A stretch of 64,000 bases of DNA from Actinokineospora globicatena (lineage in GTDB: Bacteria > Actinomycetota > Actinomycetes > Mycobacteriales > Pseudonocardiaceae): NCBI RefSeq assembly GCF_024171945.1, contig NZ_JAMTCR010000003.1, positions 1 to 64,000 on the forward strand. The letters run 5' to 3'. Positions 33,463 through 41,661 of the stretch are shown piece by piece. The notes beneath the pieces are model-generated. The model saw only the letters and a list, made by a program, of their open reading frames with translations, made no database searches and was not told the DNA's origin. Position numbers and translations under genes: made by a program. The first letter of the stretch is position 1. Each line of letters starts with the position of its first letter.

Positions 33463-34965
33463 CTAGCGCACCGGCCGCGTGATGTCCGCGCCGATCTGGA
33501 AGGTCGTGACCGAGTCCGGGTTCACCGGGTACCAGTCCGCGTCCAGGTCACCCTCCTTGACGTCGAGCGCCCCGTCCCGCAGGACCGCGATCCGGTCGCC
33601 GTCGAGCTGGAAGCTGTCGACGTCGCTGGCGAGGTGCGTCAACCCGGCGTCCAGGTCGCCCTCCTTGGCCCACAGCTCGTCGCCCTCGGCGAACGCGATC
33701 CGGTCGCTGTCGAGGTGGAACGCGGTGACCGAGTCGGCGTTGACGATCTCCCAACCCGGGCCGAGGTCACCCTCCTTGACCAGCAGCGCACCCGCCGTGG
33801 TCTGCACCGCGATCCGGTCACCGGAGAGCTGGTAGGCCGCGACGTTGGACTCCTGCAGGGTCGACGCGGCGTCGAGCGTCTCGTCCTGCGCCCACAGGTC
33901 GCCGCCGACCCGGTAGGCGATGCGGGCGCCGTGCAGCTGGAAGTCCCGGACACCGCCCGCGACCTCCACCCAACCCGGCTCGAGGTCGCCCTCCTTGACC
34001 AGCAGGTCGCCGTCGGTGCTCAGCACGCCGACCCGGTCGCCCTCGACCTGGAACGCGGCCACCTCGGCGTCCTGGAGCACGGCGGCACCGTCGATGTCAC
34101 CGTCGACCACGTAGAGGTCCTCGCCCTCGGTGAAGCCGATGCGCGCACCGCTGAGCTCGAAGTCGGTCACCGAGTCGGCGTTGACCGTGTGCCAGCCGGG
34201 CCCGAGGTCACCCTCCTTCACCAGCAGCGCGCCGCCGTGGGTCAGCACCCCGACCCGGTCGCCCTCGAACTGGTACTTCGCGACGTCGTCCTCTTGCAGC
34301 TCCGGCGGGAGGTCGAGGTCGCCGTCCTTGGCCCACAGCGTGTCGCCCTCGGTGTAGGCGATCCGGTCGACGCCCGGTGCGGGCAGTGCCGTTGTCCCAC
34401 CGGCGAACAGGCGGATCGAGCCGAAGTAGTCGCCGTCCATCGCCGCGTTGGCGACCCGGACCTTGGTGCCCGTGTACGGCGCGTGCACGACCTGCCCGGC
34501 GCCCAGGTACAGCGCCACGTGGTGGATGCTGCCCGCGCTGGCCCCGTAGAACAGCAGGTCGCCGGGAAGCAGCGGGGCGAAGCCCTCGGCCTTGGTGAAC
34601 CGGGCGACGGCCCGGGAGGACTGCCACTGCACCTTGGTGGAGCCGTTGATGATGTCCTCGCCGGTGGCCAGCGCGTAGGCGTACCTGACCAGACCGGAGC
34701 AGTCGAGCCCGCCGCCGGTCGGTCCGGGGTTGGTGCCGTGGCCGCCGCCGTACACGTAGTTGACGCCCACCTGCTCGCAGGCCTTGACCACGGCCAGCTC
34801 GGCCAGCGGTCCCGCGCCGGTGGTCAGCACCTCGCAGGGGGCGGGCGCGGCGCTGGCGGTCGGCGCGACGGCGGAGTTGAGGGCGAGGGCGGTCAGGCCC
34901 GCGGTGAGGGCGACGGCGTACCTGGTCCGCCGCGATCTCGTCTTGGTGGTCACTGGGATGTCCAT
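33463..34965 (-). CDS. Secreted NlpC/P60 peptidoglycan endopeptidase with C-terminal tandem repeats
   Basis: A 500-residue exported enzyme. Sec signal 'YAVALTAGLTALALNSAVAP'. Residues ~55-190 are NlpC/P60: 'VNYVYGGGHGTNPG', catalytic Cys in 'GGGLDCSGLVRYAYA', catalytic His in 'SIHHVALYLGAG' and the third polar residue in 'VVHAPYTGTKVRV'. From ~200 to the end are four double units of ~73 residues built on 'LLVKEGDLGPGW', 'VNADSVTDFxL' and 'RIAYTEGDxLWAKEGDLD', probably a beta-propeller or solenoid. The same repeat occurs in the upstream gene, whose stop is 28 nt away, so both are co-expressed. Cuts stem-peptide bonds in peptidoglycan. Confidence 0.88.
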   Translation of the reverse strand: MDIPVTTKTRSRRTRYAVALTAGLTALALNSAVAPTASAAPAPCEVLTTGAGPLAELAVVKACEQVGVNYVYGGGHGTNPGPTGGGLDCSGLVRYAYALATGEDIINGSTKVQWQSSRAVARFTKAEGFAPLLPGDLLFYGASAGSIHHVALYLGAGQVVHAPYTGTKVRVANAAMDGDYFGSIRLFAGGTTALPAPGVDRIAYTEGDTLWAKDGDLDLPPELQEDDVAKYQFEGDRVGVLTHGGALLVKEGDLGPGWHTVNADSVTDFELSGARIGFTEGEDLYVVDGDIDGAAVLQDAEVAAFQVEGDRVGVLSTDGDLLVKEGDLEPGWVEVAGGVRDFQLHGARIAYRVGGDLWAQDETLDAASTLQESNVAAYQLSGDRIAVQTTAGALLVKEGDLGPGWEIVNADSVTAFHLDSDRIAFAEGDELWAKEGDLDAGLTHLASDVDSFQLDGDRIAVLRDGALDVKEGDLDADWYPVNPDSVTTFQIGADITRPVR

Positions 34966-34993
34966 TGTGGCCTCTTCTCGGTATCGGGGTTGA

Positions 34994-36526
34994 CTAGCGG
35001 ACGCAGTCGATGGCGCCGACGGGCAGTTCGCCGCCGTTGAAGTAGCGCAGCGCGGCCTTGAAGTCGTTGCAGCGCTCCACGTCCTCGCGGGCGTTGGGCG
35101 CGTAGCCGATGGCGGCGTCGACCCGGCCCATGTCGAGGGCGTCGGCGGCGGCGTTGGTGTAGGAGCGGGCGACCGTCCAGTACCACTGGGCGATGGGCGC
35201 GCTGTAGGTCAGGGACGCGGCGAGGTCCGGGTTGCCGACGAGGTTGACGCCGAGGTAGTTGCCCGCGCTGGTGTAGTTGGCGTTGCTGGTCAACTGGATG
35301 AAACCGCGCCCGCGGTAGGTGCCGGTCTGGCCCGCTTCACCGGCGTTGTAGCGGAAACCGCTCTCGTTGCGCAGCGTCGCCAGGAACGCGGCCATCCGGC
35401 GCGGGTTGTCGATCTGACCGGCCACCATGGCCTGGTTGAGGCTCGGCAGGCCCTCCCGGACGACGGCCTCGGCACCGATGTTGCCGTAGATCGCCTTGAG
35501 GTCCTCGAAGGTCACCAGCTGCCCGGACGGCGGCGCGTGGGTGGCGGCGAGGAGGCTGACGCCGGTGGCGCTGTCCTCGTCGATGGTCAGCCAACCCGGC
35601 TCCAGGTCGCCCTCCTTGGCCAGCAGTTCGCCGCCCTTGACCACGGCGACCCGGTCACCGTCGATGTCGAAGGCGCTCACGCCCTCCTCCTGCAGCAGTG
35701 AGGCGGCGTCGAGGTCGCCCTCCTGCGCCCAGAGGTCGTCGCCCTCGGTGTAGGCGATGCGGTCGCCGTCGAGCTTGAAGTCGGTGACGCCGTTCGCGCT
35801 GATCTGCTCCCAACCCGGCTCCAGGTCACCACCCTTGACCAGCAGGTCGCCCGCACTGGTGAGCGCGCCGACCCGGTCACCGGAGAGCTGGAACTTCACG
35901 ACATCGGAGTCCTGGAGCACCGACGGCGCGTCCAGGTCGCCCTCCTGGGCGTAGAGGTCCGTGCCCTCGGTGTAGGCGATGCGGTCGTCCTCGAGGTCGA
36001 ACGCGGTCACGTTCGCCGCGCTGACGGTCACCCAGCCCGGCCCGAGGTCGCCCTCCTTGACCAGCAGGTCGCCGTCGGTGGTCAGCACCGCGACCCGGTC
36101 GCCCTCGATGGCGAACCCGGCGACGTTGTCGGCCTGGTGCACCGGGGTGCTGTCGATGCCGTCGGCGTCGACGACGTAGAGGTCCTCGCCCTCGGTGAAG
36201 GCGATCCGGCCGTCGCGCAGCTGGAAGTCGGTGACGGAGTCGGCGTTGACCGTGTACCACCCCGGTGCGAGGTCGCCCTCCTTGACCAGCAGCGACCCGT
36301 CCGACTTCAGGACGCCGACGCGGTCGCTGTCGAGCTGGTAGGCGGTGACGCCGGACTCCTGGAACTCCCAGCTCGCGTCGAGCGCGCCCTCCTTGACGAA
36401 CAGGTTGCCCCCTTCCAGGACCGCGATCCGGTCGGCGGCGGGGGTGTCGGCCAGCGCCGGTTGGGGGAAGGCCAGCAGGGTGGCCGTGGTGGCCGCCGCG
36501 ATGGCGGCGGGGAGTGCTTTTCGCAT
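34994..36526 (-). CDS. Secreted GH19-type muralytic enzyme with N-terminal tandem repeats
   Basis: A 510-residue exported protein. Signal 'AAIAAATTATLLAFPQPALA'. Residues ~30-325 hold four double units of the same ~73-residue repeat as the downstream gene ('LLVKEGDLAPGWYTVNADSV', 'RIAYTEGTDLYAQEGDLD'), here in front of the catalytic domain. Residues ~335-510 are GH19/chitinase-like: a Glu-bearing 'LRNESGFRYNAGEAG', 'YRGRGFIQLTSNANYTSAG' and 'LVGNPDLAASLTYSAPIAQW'. In actinomycetes such domains cleave chitin or act as muramidases; which one is not decidable here. First gene of a two-gene operon, with a three-unit direct-repeat operator 54 nt upstream. Confidence 0.85.
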   Translation of the reverse strand: MRKALPAAIAAATTATLLAFPQPALADTPAADRIAVLEGGNLFVKEGALDASWEFQESGVTAYQLDSDRVGVLKSDGSLLVKEGDLAPGWYTVNADSVTDFQLRDGRIAFTEGEDLYVVDADGIDSTPVHQADNVAGFAIEGDRVAVLTTDGDLLVKEGDLGPGWVTVSAANVTAFDLEDDRIAYTEGTDLYAQEGDLDAPSVLQDSDVVKFQLSGDRVGALTSAGDLLVKGGDLEPGWEQISANGVTDFKLDGDRIAYTEGDDLWAQEGDLDAASLLQEEGVSAFDIDGDRVAVVKGGELLAKEGDLEPGWLTIDEDSATGVSLLAATHAPPSGQLVTFEDLKAIYGNIGAEAVVREGLPSLNQAMVAGQIDNPRRMAAFLATLRNESGFRYNAGEAGQTGTYRGRGFIQLTSNANYTSAGNYLGVNLVGNPDLAASLTYSAPIAQWYWTVARSYTNAAADALDMGRVDAAIGYAPNAREDVERCNDFKAALRYFNGGELPVGAIDCVR

Positions 36527-36573
36527 GTCGTGTTCCCCAGGTTCTCGGTGGACTGTTAGGACAATCCTGGTGG

Positions 36574-36606
36574 CCCGCGGTGACGTTCCCTTGACTCGGC
36601 GTTGAC
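36574..36606 (-). promoter_or_regulatory. Three-unit 11-bp direct-repeat operator (site 1)
   Basis: Read on the minus strand the units are GTCAACGCCGA, GTCAAGGGAAC and GTCACCGCGGG, back to back with an 11-bp period, the arrangement bound by OmpR/PhoB-family response regulators such as PhoP. The 27-nt stretch 36581-36607 matches 22 of 27 positions of the site before the GH89 gene (41097-41123), and both 27-mers end exactly 54 nt before a start codon. Confidence 0.65.
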
Positions 36607-36644
36607 GTCACCCGTCATGGCGGTCCGCTTGTGCCGCAACGCAA

Positions 36645-36681
36645 AGAGGTCGCAAGTGGACAGTGTCCACTTGCGACCTCT
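36645..36681. terminator. Perfect 18-bp inverted repeat after the phosphatase-like gene
   Basis: Arms of 18 nt (36645-36662 and 36664-36681) around a single base; unpaired loop bases would shorten the stem to ~16 bp. On the minus strand it is followed by CTTTGCGTTG. It ends the GH89-ceramidase-phosphatase operon. A run of 12 G lies at 36683-36694 between it and the stop. Confidence 0.75.
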
Positions 36682-36699
36682 CGGGGGGGGGGGGCTTCC

Positions 36700-37176
36700 T
36701 CAGATGGTGAGCTCGGTCCCGAGCCGGGACTCGACCCAGGTCACCAGGGTGGGCATGGTCGCCTCGATCATGGTCAACACCTCCCTGAACTGTGCTGGAC
36801 CCCCGTAGAAGGGGTCGGGGATCTCCGGCGGCTCGGGGGCCGCCGGGTCGAACTCGCGCAGCAGGCGCACCTTGGGCGCGCACACCACGATCCGGCGCAG
36901 CGCGCTCGCCTGCGCCTGGTCCATCGCCAGCAGCGCGGTGGCCGCGTGGTGGTCCGGGGCCAGCAGGGTGGCCACGTGCCCGACCGGGTAACCCCGGTGC
37001 GCCAGTGCCTCGGTCGCCCGCCGGTCCGCTGGCGCACCGGGAGTGGTGGGGCCGATCCCGGCGCTGGTGACGCGCACCCGGTCGCGCAGGCCCGCTCTGC
37101 TGAGGTACTCGCCCGCCACCAGTGCCGCCATGGGGGAGCGGCAGGTGTCGGTGCCGGAGACGAAACACAGGTGCAC
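36700..37176 (-). CDS. Low-molecular-weight phosphatase-like protein with Cys-to-Ser active-site change
   Basis: A 158-residue LMW-PTP-fold protein from GTG 37176. The family signature V-C-x-G-N-x-C-R-S-P is here 'VSGTDTCRSP'. The nucleophilic Cys is Ser7 (codon TCC on the coding strand), while the second Cys, the Arg, the Ser-Pro and the general-acid loop 'IPDPFYGG' are kept. Other landmarks are 'VRVTSAGIGPTTPGAPADRR' and 'LLAMDQAQASALRRIV'. Without the Cys it cannot use the normal phospho-cysteine mechanism. It may bind phosphotyrosine, or signal in another way. It begins 9 nt after the ceramidase-like gene's stop and ends at a strong hairpin. Confidence 0.85.
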   Translation of the reverse strand: MHLCFVSGTDTCRSPMAALVAGEYLSRAGLRDRVRVTSAGIGPTTPGAPADRRATEALAHRGYPVGHVATLLAPDHHAATALLAMDQAQASALRRIVVCAPKVRLLREFDPAAPEPPEIPDPFYGGPAQFREVLTMIEATMPTLVTWVESRLGTELTI

Positions 37177-37185
37177 GGTGGGGGC

Positions 37186-38700
37186 CTAGGCGAGCAGGGA
37201 CTGGCAGGTCTGCAGGATCAGGCCTTCAGCGCTGGCCGCGGTCGCCGGACTGGTCCCGTTGGGCGAGGCCTTCAGCGGTGACGGCCACCCGTAGACGATC
37301 TGGCTGGAGGCGAGGCTCGCGATCGAGTTGTCGACGCCGTCCCAGGCTGCCTCGTAGGTGCCGCCCGCCCAGAGCAGGCTATCGGAAGGGACGTAGCAAT
37401 TGACCTCGTTGGCGTACCCCATGATCCACAGGTTGCCGACCTCCAGCTCGTCGGCGATGGCCTTGATCGCGTAGTGGTAGCCGCTGACCACCTCGTTGGC
37501 CAGGGCCAGGATCGTCAGCCCGCCGAGCCGCCAGCGCTGGATGGTCATCGGCACACTGGTGGGCAGCTTGCCCGCGTTGATCTGGTCGATCATCATCTGC
37601 GCGTGTGCCCGCTCCGCCGTGCCCGTCCCGGTGGGCGGGTTCGGCCCCACGCGGGTGTTGAACTTCGACTTCAGCGCCGCACGGACCGCCGCGTTGCCCG
37701 TGTCGACGGAGAACGGGAGATCGATGGTCCGCAGCTCGGTCGTGATGCCGCCGGAGAGCTGGGTGAAGCTCCCGTTGTTCACCAGGTCGATCACAGCGTC
37801 GCCGAGGACCGAACCGATCTCGTCCGGGTAGGTCGGAACCCGGTCGGTGATTTCCCCGATGGGGTTGATATCGCCTGCCAGACCGAGGAAGAAGAACGCC
37901 ATGGCGCCGAGTTGCTGTTCGATCAACTCCGCCGCCGCACCGCAGTAGTCGCTGTCGAAGACGTCTTCCTTGCCGCCGTTGCCCCGGCAGACCGGGTGCG
38001 TCGACGCGCCGAACAGCACGGCGAGCAGGCTCTCGTCGGCCTGCGACCGGACGGTGAGGACGGGGACGTCGTGGATGACGTAGCCCTGGTTGGTCCGGTT
38101 CTGGCCGATCTGCGCGGCGGTCTCGGCGTAGTGCAGGGTGGCCGGGATCGGCGTCTCCTGCACCGTCCGGCGCACGAGGTCCACCATCTCGTCGACGAAC
38201 AGGCCGGTCAGGTAGTCGATGGCGGTGACATCGGCGTTGGTGGCGTTGAGCAGGACCTTGGGGCTGGGGTGGGAGGTCCCGATGAACGGACCCGAGTGGG
38301 TGTGGCTCGACGCCATCAGGAAGTCGGAACTGGCGATGCCCAGTTCATCGACCACCCGGTTCCGGATCTGGTCGTGGATGTTGTGCGGGACGCTGACCAC
38401 GTCGGCGCGGAGCAGGACGTTGATCGAGCCGTTGTCGGTGATCGCCAGGCAGTGCGCGGTGATCGGGCGCGCTGCCTCGTCGGCGACGCCGTAGCGATTT
38501 CCCCAGCCGTAGCCGCCCATCCAGGTCACCCCCCAGCCCCGGGTGATCGGGCTGATGTTCACCGCGTTGTAGGCGACCGCGAACCCGGTGAGTGGGGTTG
38601 CGGAGGCGGTCGGTGCGGAACCGAAGACCTTGCTGGTGTAGATGGCGGTGGCGGCGAGGGCTCCGCCTCGGAAGAGGGATCGACGGGTGATCTCAGGCAT
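37186..38700 (-). CDS. Tat-exported neutral/alkaline ceramidase-like protein
   Basis: A 504-residue protein. ATG 38700 begins 'MPEITRRSLFRGGALAATA', a twin-arginine signal. The body shows landmarks of the neutral/non-lysosomal ceramidase N-terminal domain: 'ISPITRGWGVTWMGGYGWGN', 'ITDNGSINVLLRADVVSVPH', 'DFLMASSHTHSGPF' (metal-binding H-x-H), 'ASTHPVCRGN', and 'FFFLGLAGDINPIGEITDRV' (loop usually GxxGDxxP). Ceramidases cleave the amide of ceramide at a zinc site; similar folds also act on other lipids or amides, so substrate remains open. It is the middle gene of an operon: 62 nt after GH89 and 9 nt before the phosphatase-like gene. Confidence 0.75.
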   Translation of the reverse strand: MPEITRRSLFRGGALAATAIYTSKVFGSAPTASATPLTGFAVAYNAVNISPITRGWGVTWMGGYGWGNRYGVADEAARPITAHCLAITDNGSINVLLRADVVSVPHNIHDQIRNRVVDELGIASSDFLMASSHTHSGPFIGTSHPSPKVLLNATNADVTAIDYLTGLFVDEMVDLVRRTVQETPIPATLHYAETAAQIGQNRTNQGYVIHDVPVLTVRSQADESLLAVLFGASTHPVCRGNGGKEDVFDSDYCGAAAELIEQQLGAMAFFFLGLAGDINPIGEITDRVPTYPDEIGSVLGDAVIDLVNNGSFTQLSGGITTELRTIDLPFSVDTGNAAVRAALKSKFNTRVGPNPPTGTGTAERAHAQMMIDQINAGKLPTSVPMTIQRWRLGGLTILALANEVVSGYHYAIKAIADELEVGNLWIMGYANEVNCYVPSDSLLWAGGTYEAAWDGVDNSIASLASSQIVYGWPSPLKASPNGTSPATAASAEGLILQTCQSLLA

Positions 38701-38762
38701 GGCTGTCCCCAGGGAGTTGGTTGTTTGTCGCTTGTAGACAGTGGAAACGGGACTGATCAGGT

Positions 38763-41042
38763 TTAGAGCGGGTCGGCGGCCAGTTCGCCCGCGATGCGGG
38801 AGGCGATGGTGAAGGTGTCGCCGACCGGCTGCGTGCGGTGGACCTCGCGCTGCTGGCTCCACGCGTTGCCGCGCGCGTTCCAGTCGTCGAAGGACGGCTC
38901 GCCGTCACCGGCGTCGATGGCGTCGGGCAGCGCGTCGAAGAAGCGCTCCCAGCGGGGCCGGTAGTAGCCGCTGAGCAGGCCGTGCCACTCGCGGTGCGCG
39001 TACTCGCGCAGGGTGTCGGCGGCGTCGATGGTCCAGATCGTGAGCATGGACCGCGCGTTCCACTCCAACGAGTTCCGCTCGCCCGCGGTGGCACCCCAGG
39101 CCTTCGCCTGCTCCAGCCACGTGCCCAGCAGCCAGTGCTTGTCGGTGCCGAGGATCTCGTTCGACAGGTCGAGCGCGTGCAGGAACCGGTCCGCGTCGTC
39201 GGTGACCGCGTCGGTGTCGCCGTCGTCGAACGCGGCGCTGATCCGCGCCAGCAGCACCCGGCCGCGGTTGGCCAGCACCTGCCGGGTGACGTCGACCAGG
39301 TCGTAGCGGTAGGTCGCCAGGCCGCGCACCGACGACGGCACCTGCAGCAGCTCGGGCAGGCACGCGGCGAAGTCGTCGAGGTCGTAGCGCGGGTCGTCCG
39401 GACCGAACATCGACACCGACCGGTTGACCAGGTCCAGCGTCGGCTCCATCGCGAAGAACGACTCGTGCGGCCCCTCGCCGGTGGTGTGCCCGCTCTTGCT
39501 GAACGAGTACGCGGTGTCGAGCAGGATCCGCCACGCCTGCGCGGCGTGCGGGTCGTCGACCCCGTAGCGGCGGCGGGCGTAGGCCAGCACCCACGGCTCC
39601 AGCGCCACCGGGTCCCGCCGCCACGCCACCTCGCCGAGCAGGTCGCCGACGACCGGGTTGTTGTGCGTGCCCTCCTGCACCCACGCGGTGCCGACCAGCC
39701 GCTTGCGGGTGCTGGACTGGCGGATCCCGGGCAGGGTGCGGCCCGCGTCGGTCAGGTTGCCGAACATCCCCGGCCTGCCGCCGAAGTTCTGGATCGACCC
39801 CCAGCACCACGGCACACCCCAGTACGCCCCGGTCTGCGCCCACTTGCCGGTGTCGTCGGAGTCGAGGTCGAGCACGACGATCCTGTTCTCGTCCACGGCG
39901 TTGAGCACGTCGAGCTGGGGGTTGTCCTGCCAGCCCTGCATCAGCCAGATCGCCCCGGGCACCGCGGCCTCCAACGCGTCCTGCACGGCCACCGCGGCGT
40001 CACCCAGGTCGGCGCCGTTGAGCAGCGCGGGCAGCTCCGACTCGCCGACCTCGTGGAACAGGTCGTTGGAGTAGTGCGTGGTGGTCCCGAAGTGCGCGGC
40101 CTGCGCCTCGTAGAACCGCTCGGCCACCGGCGGGTAGAGAGCCTCGGTGGTGTCGAGCCAGTACGGCCTGGCGTGACCGGCGTAGTCGCCCTGGGCGGGG
40201 ATGTTGGTTCCCGGGTGCTCGTCGGCGAACATCTGGTCCGGCACGTGCCCGACGAACGCCGGGAACACCGGGGTGATGCCCAGCTCCCGCATCCGGTCGA
40301 CGATCCGCACCCCCAGGGCGGCTCGGCGCTGCAACAACCCCACGCTGACCGGCCCGCTGAACGCCGACGCGTCCTCGTCGTAGCCGGTGATCTCCCCGTA
40401 CCACTGCCACGGCTGGTGCGCGGGCTGGGCGATCCACTGCCGCACGGTGAGCTCGTCGAGCCCGAAGTCGCGGAAGGTGTCGTACCAGACGATCTCCTGC
40501 CCGATCAGCGCCAGCGCCCGGTTGATCCCGTTGGCCGCCAGCAGGTCCAGCTCCCGCTCCCACTCCGACCAGCTCCAGAACGGGCTGGTGTAGCCGAAGA
40601 CGGTGAAGTTGTAGGCGTAGCGCTCGGTCAGCTCGGTCGACTGCCGGATCGTGCTCGGCGGCGCGGGCAACGTGGCGGGCAGCGAGATCCGGTCACCGTT
40701 GGTCGACAGGTGTCCGCCCGCCACGTACTTCAGCCACCACTGGAACGCCGAGAGCGCCGCCACCGGGCTGCTCGCCGAGAGCCGCACCGCACCCGGGGTA
40801 CCGCCGATCTCGAAGGCATCCACCTCACCGGCACCCGGGGTCAACTGCTGGAGGGTGAACTGGTCCGCGGACCGCCCCAGCAGCCGAGCGATCGCCGCCC
40901 GCACCGCCGGGGTGTCCACCGGCGCCCCCAGCGCGGCCGCCCCCCGGGGAGCCGCCGACGCCGTACCGACCCGGGTACCCGCCGTGAGCAGGGCCGCGGC
41001 CGCCGTACCAAGCATGAAGTTCCGTCGCGAAACGCTGCGCAT
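38763..41042 (-). CDS. Tat-exported alpha-N-acetylglucosaminidase (GH89, NAGLU-like)
   Basis: A 759-residue exoglycosidase. 'SRRNFMLGTAAAALLTAGTR' is a twin-arginine signal. Residues ~45-130 form the N-terminal alpha/beta domain. The TIM-barrel part carries the NAGLU hallmarks 'RYAYNFTVFGYTSPFWSWSE', 'WERELDLLAANGINRALALI', 'GQEIVWYDTFRDFGL', 'RMRELGITPVFPAFVGHVPD', 'WLMQGWQDNP' and 'WCWGSIQNFGGRPGMFGN'. The all-helical C-terminal domain follows from ~450. Known members release alpha-linked GlcNAc from heparan-type glycans or mucin. First gene of the GH89-ceramidase-phosphatase operon, preceded by the second copy of the three-unit operator. Confidence 0.92.
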   Translation of the reverse strand: MRSVSRRNFMLGTAAAALLTAGTRVGTASAAPRGAAALGAPVDTPAVRAAIARLLGRSADQFTLQQLTPGAGEVDAFEIGGTPGAVRLSASSPVAALSAFQWWLKYVAGGHLSTNGDRISLPATLPAPPSTIRQSTELTERYAYNFTVFGYTSPFWSWSEWERELDLLAANGINRALALIGQEIVWYDTFRDFGLDELTVRQWIAQPAHQPWQWYGEITGYDEDASAFSGPVSVGLLQRRAALGVRIVDRMRELGITPVFPAFVGHVPDQMFADEHPGTNIPAQGDYAGHARPYWLDTTEALYPPVAERFYEAQAAHFGTTTHYSNDLFHEVGESELPALLNGADLGDAAVAVQDALEAAVPGAIWLMQGWQDNPQLDVLNAVDENRIVVLDLDSDDTGKWAQTGAYWGVPWCWGSIQNFGGRPGMFGNLTDAGRTLPGIRQSSTRKRLVGTAWVQEGTHNNPVVGDLLGEVAWRRDPVALEPWVLAYARRRYGVDDPHAAQAWRILLDTAYSFSKSGHTTGEGPHESFFAMEPTLDLVNRSVSMFGPDDPRYDLDDFAACLPELLQVPSSVRGLATYRYDLVDVTRQVLANRGRVLLARISAAFDDGDTDAVTDDADRFLHALDLSNEILGTDKHWLLGTWLEQAKAWGATAGERNSLEWNARSMLTIWTIDAADTLREYAHREWHGLLSGYYRPRWERFFDALPDAIDAGDGEPSFDDWNARGNAWSQQREVHRTQPVGDTFTIASRIAGELAADPL

Positions 41043-41089
41043 GTCAGGATCCCGTCGTCATCGAGAGGCACTGGTGACGACTCTGCTCA

Positions 41090-41122
41090 CCCCCGTTGAC
41101 GTCTCATTGACTCGCGGTTGAC
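41090..41122 (-). promoter_or_regulatory. Three-unit 11-bp direct-repeat operator (site 2)
   Basis: On the minus strand: GTCAACCGCGA, GTCAATGAGAC, GTCAACGGGGG, contiguous with an 11-bp period. The block shared with site 1 ends 54 nt before the GH89 start codon, identical to the spacing there, implying the same response regulator controls both operons. Confidence 0.65.
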
Positions 41123-41256
41123 GCCCCCGCGTCACCGCCCCCGACCGGCCCGCCGAGCACCTTCCGCGCCGATCTTTGTCCGAACACTTCGGCCGGGGCC
41201 TTGTCCGCCTGCGACCAGGGCTCTTGTTGTCGATCTGCTCTGATTTTCATGCTTGC

Positions 41257-41417
41257 GGGTGACAGAAGTTATCCACATGTGGATCTCCGCAGGGGTGGTT
41301 TCAAGATCGACTGTCGGTGGGTGCCGGTAGACTGGCCCAGGGGCGCCCCCCGGAGAGGGTGGGGGCTGGGCAGGGGTTGCCTGCGCGCGCGGGCGCGAAG
41401 CGGGGCCGGTGGGGTGG
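41257..41417 (-). repeat. Dispersed DnaA-box intergenic repeat, copy 3
   Basis: Inverted relative to copies 1, 2 and 4. It begins GGGTGACAGAAG then TTATCCACA (41269-41277) inside the palindrome TCCACATGTGGA. It continues through TTCAAGATCGACTGTCGG and GTAGACTGGCCCAGG, then the GC core CCCCCCGGAGAGGGTGGGGG, and ends near GCGCGCGGGCGCGAAGCGGG. Very close to copies 4 and 5 over the full ~160 nt. Confidence 0.8.
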
Positions 41418-41661
41418 GGGGCTGCGCGGAGCGGCTCGGTGGGTGCGGCTCGGCTGTCCCGGAGCGGAAGCGGCTTGGCGGACCCGGAGGCGGTTCGGAA
41501 CCGGGACCGGAGGCGGAGCGGATCAGCAGGGCAGGCCATCGGCAAAGCGGTGTGTCAGGTTGCTTGGCCCTCGCGCGGATGAGAGTCAAGCGGGACCGGT
41601 GCCCGTGCCCGCCTACGCGATGGCCACCCGCTCGTCGCGCTCCCGGCGTGGAGCAGATCGG

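Larger units (their letters stand above)
41043..41661. other. Intergenic region, ~620 nt
   Basis: Carries the operator of the GH89 operon (41090-41122) and repeat copy 3 (41257-41417). The open frames across it encode repeat-derived Arg/Gly/Pro-rich peptides and are not credible genes. Confidence 0.5.

Noticed and set aside
33463-36526. CRISPR-like array from the regular DNA periodicity
   Set aside because: The period comes from protein repeats in two coding frames; units are diverged and there are no spacers or cas genes.
41201-41410. Peptides such as 'GDRSYPHVDL' and 'VPVDWPRGAPRRGWG' recurring in several short frames
   Set aside because: They are translations of the dispersed DnaA-box repeat (copies 3, 4 and 5), not protein genes.
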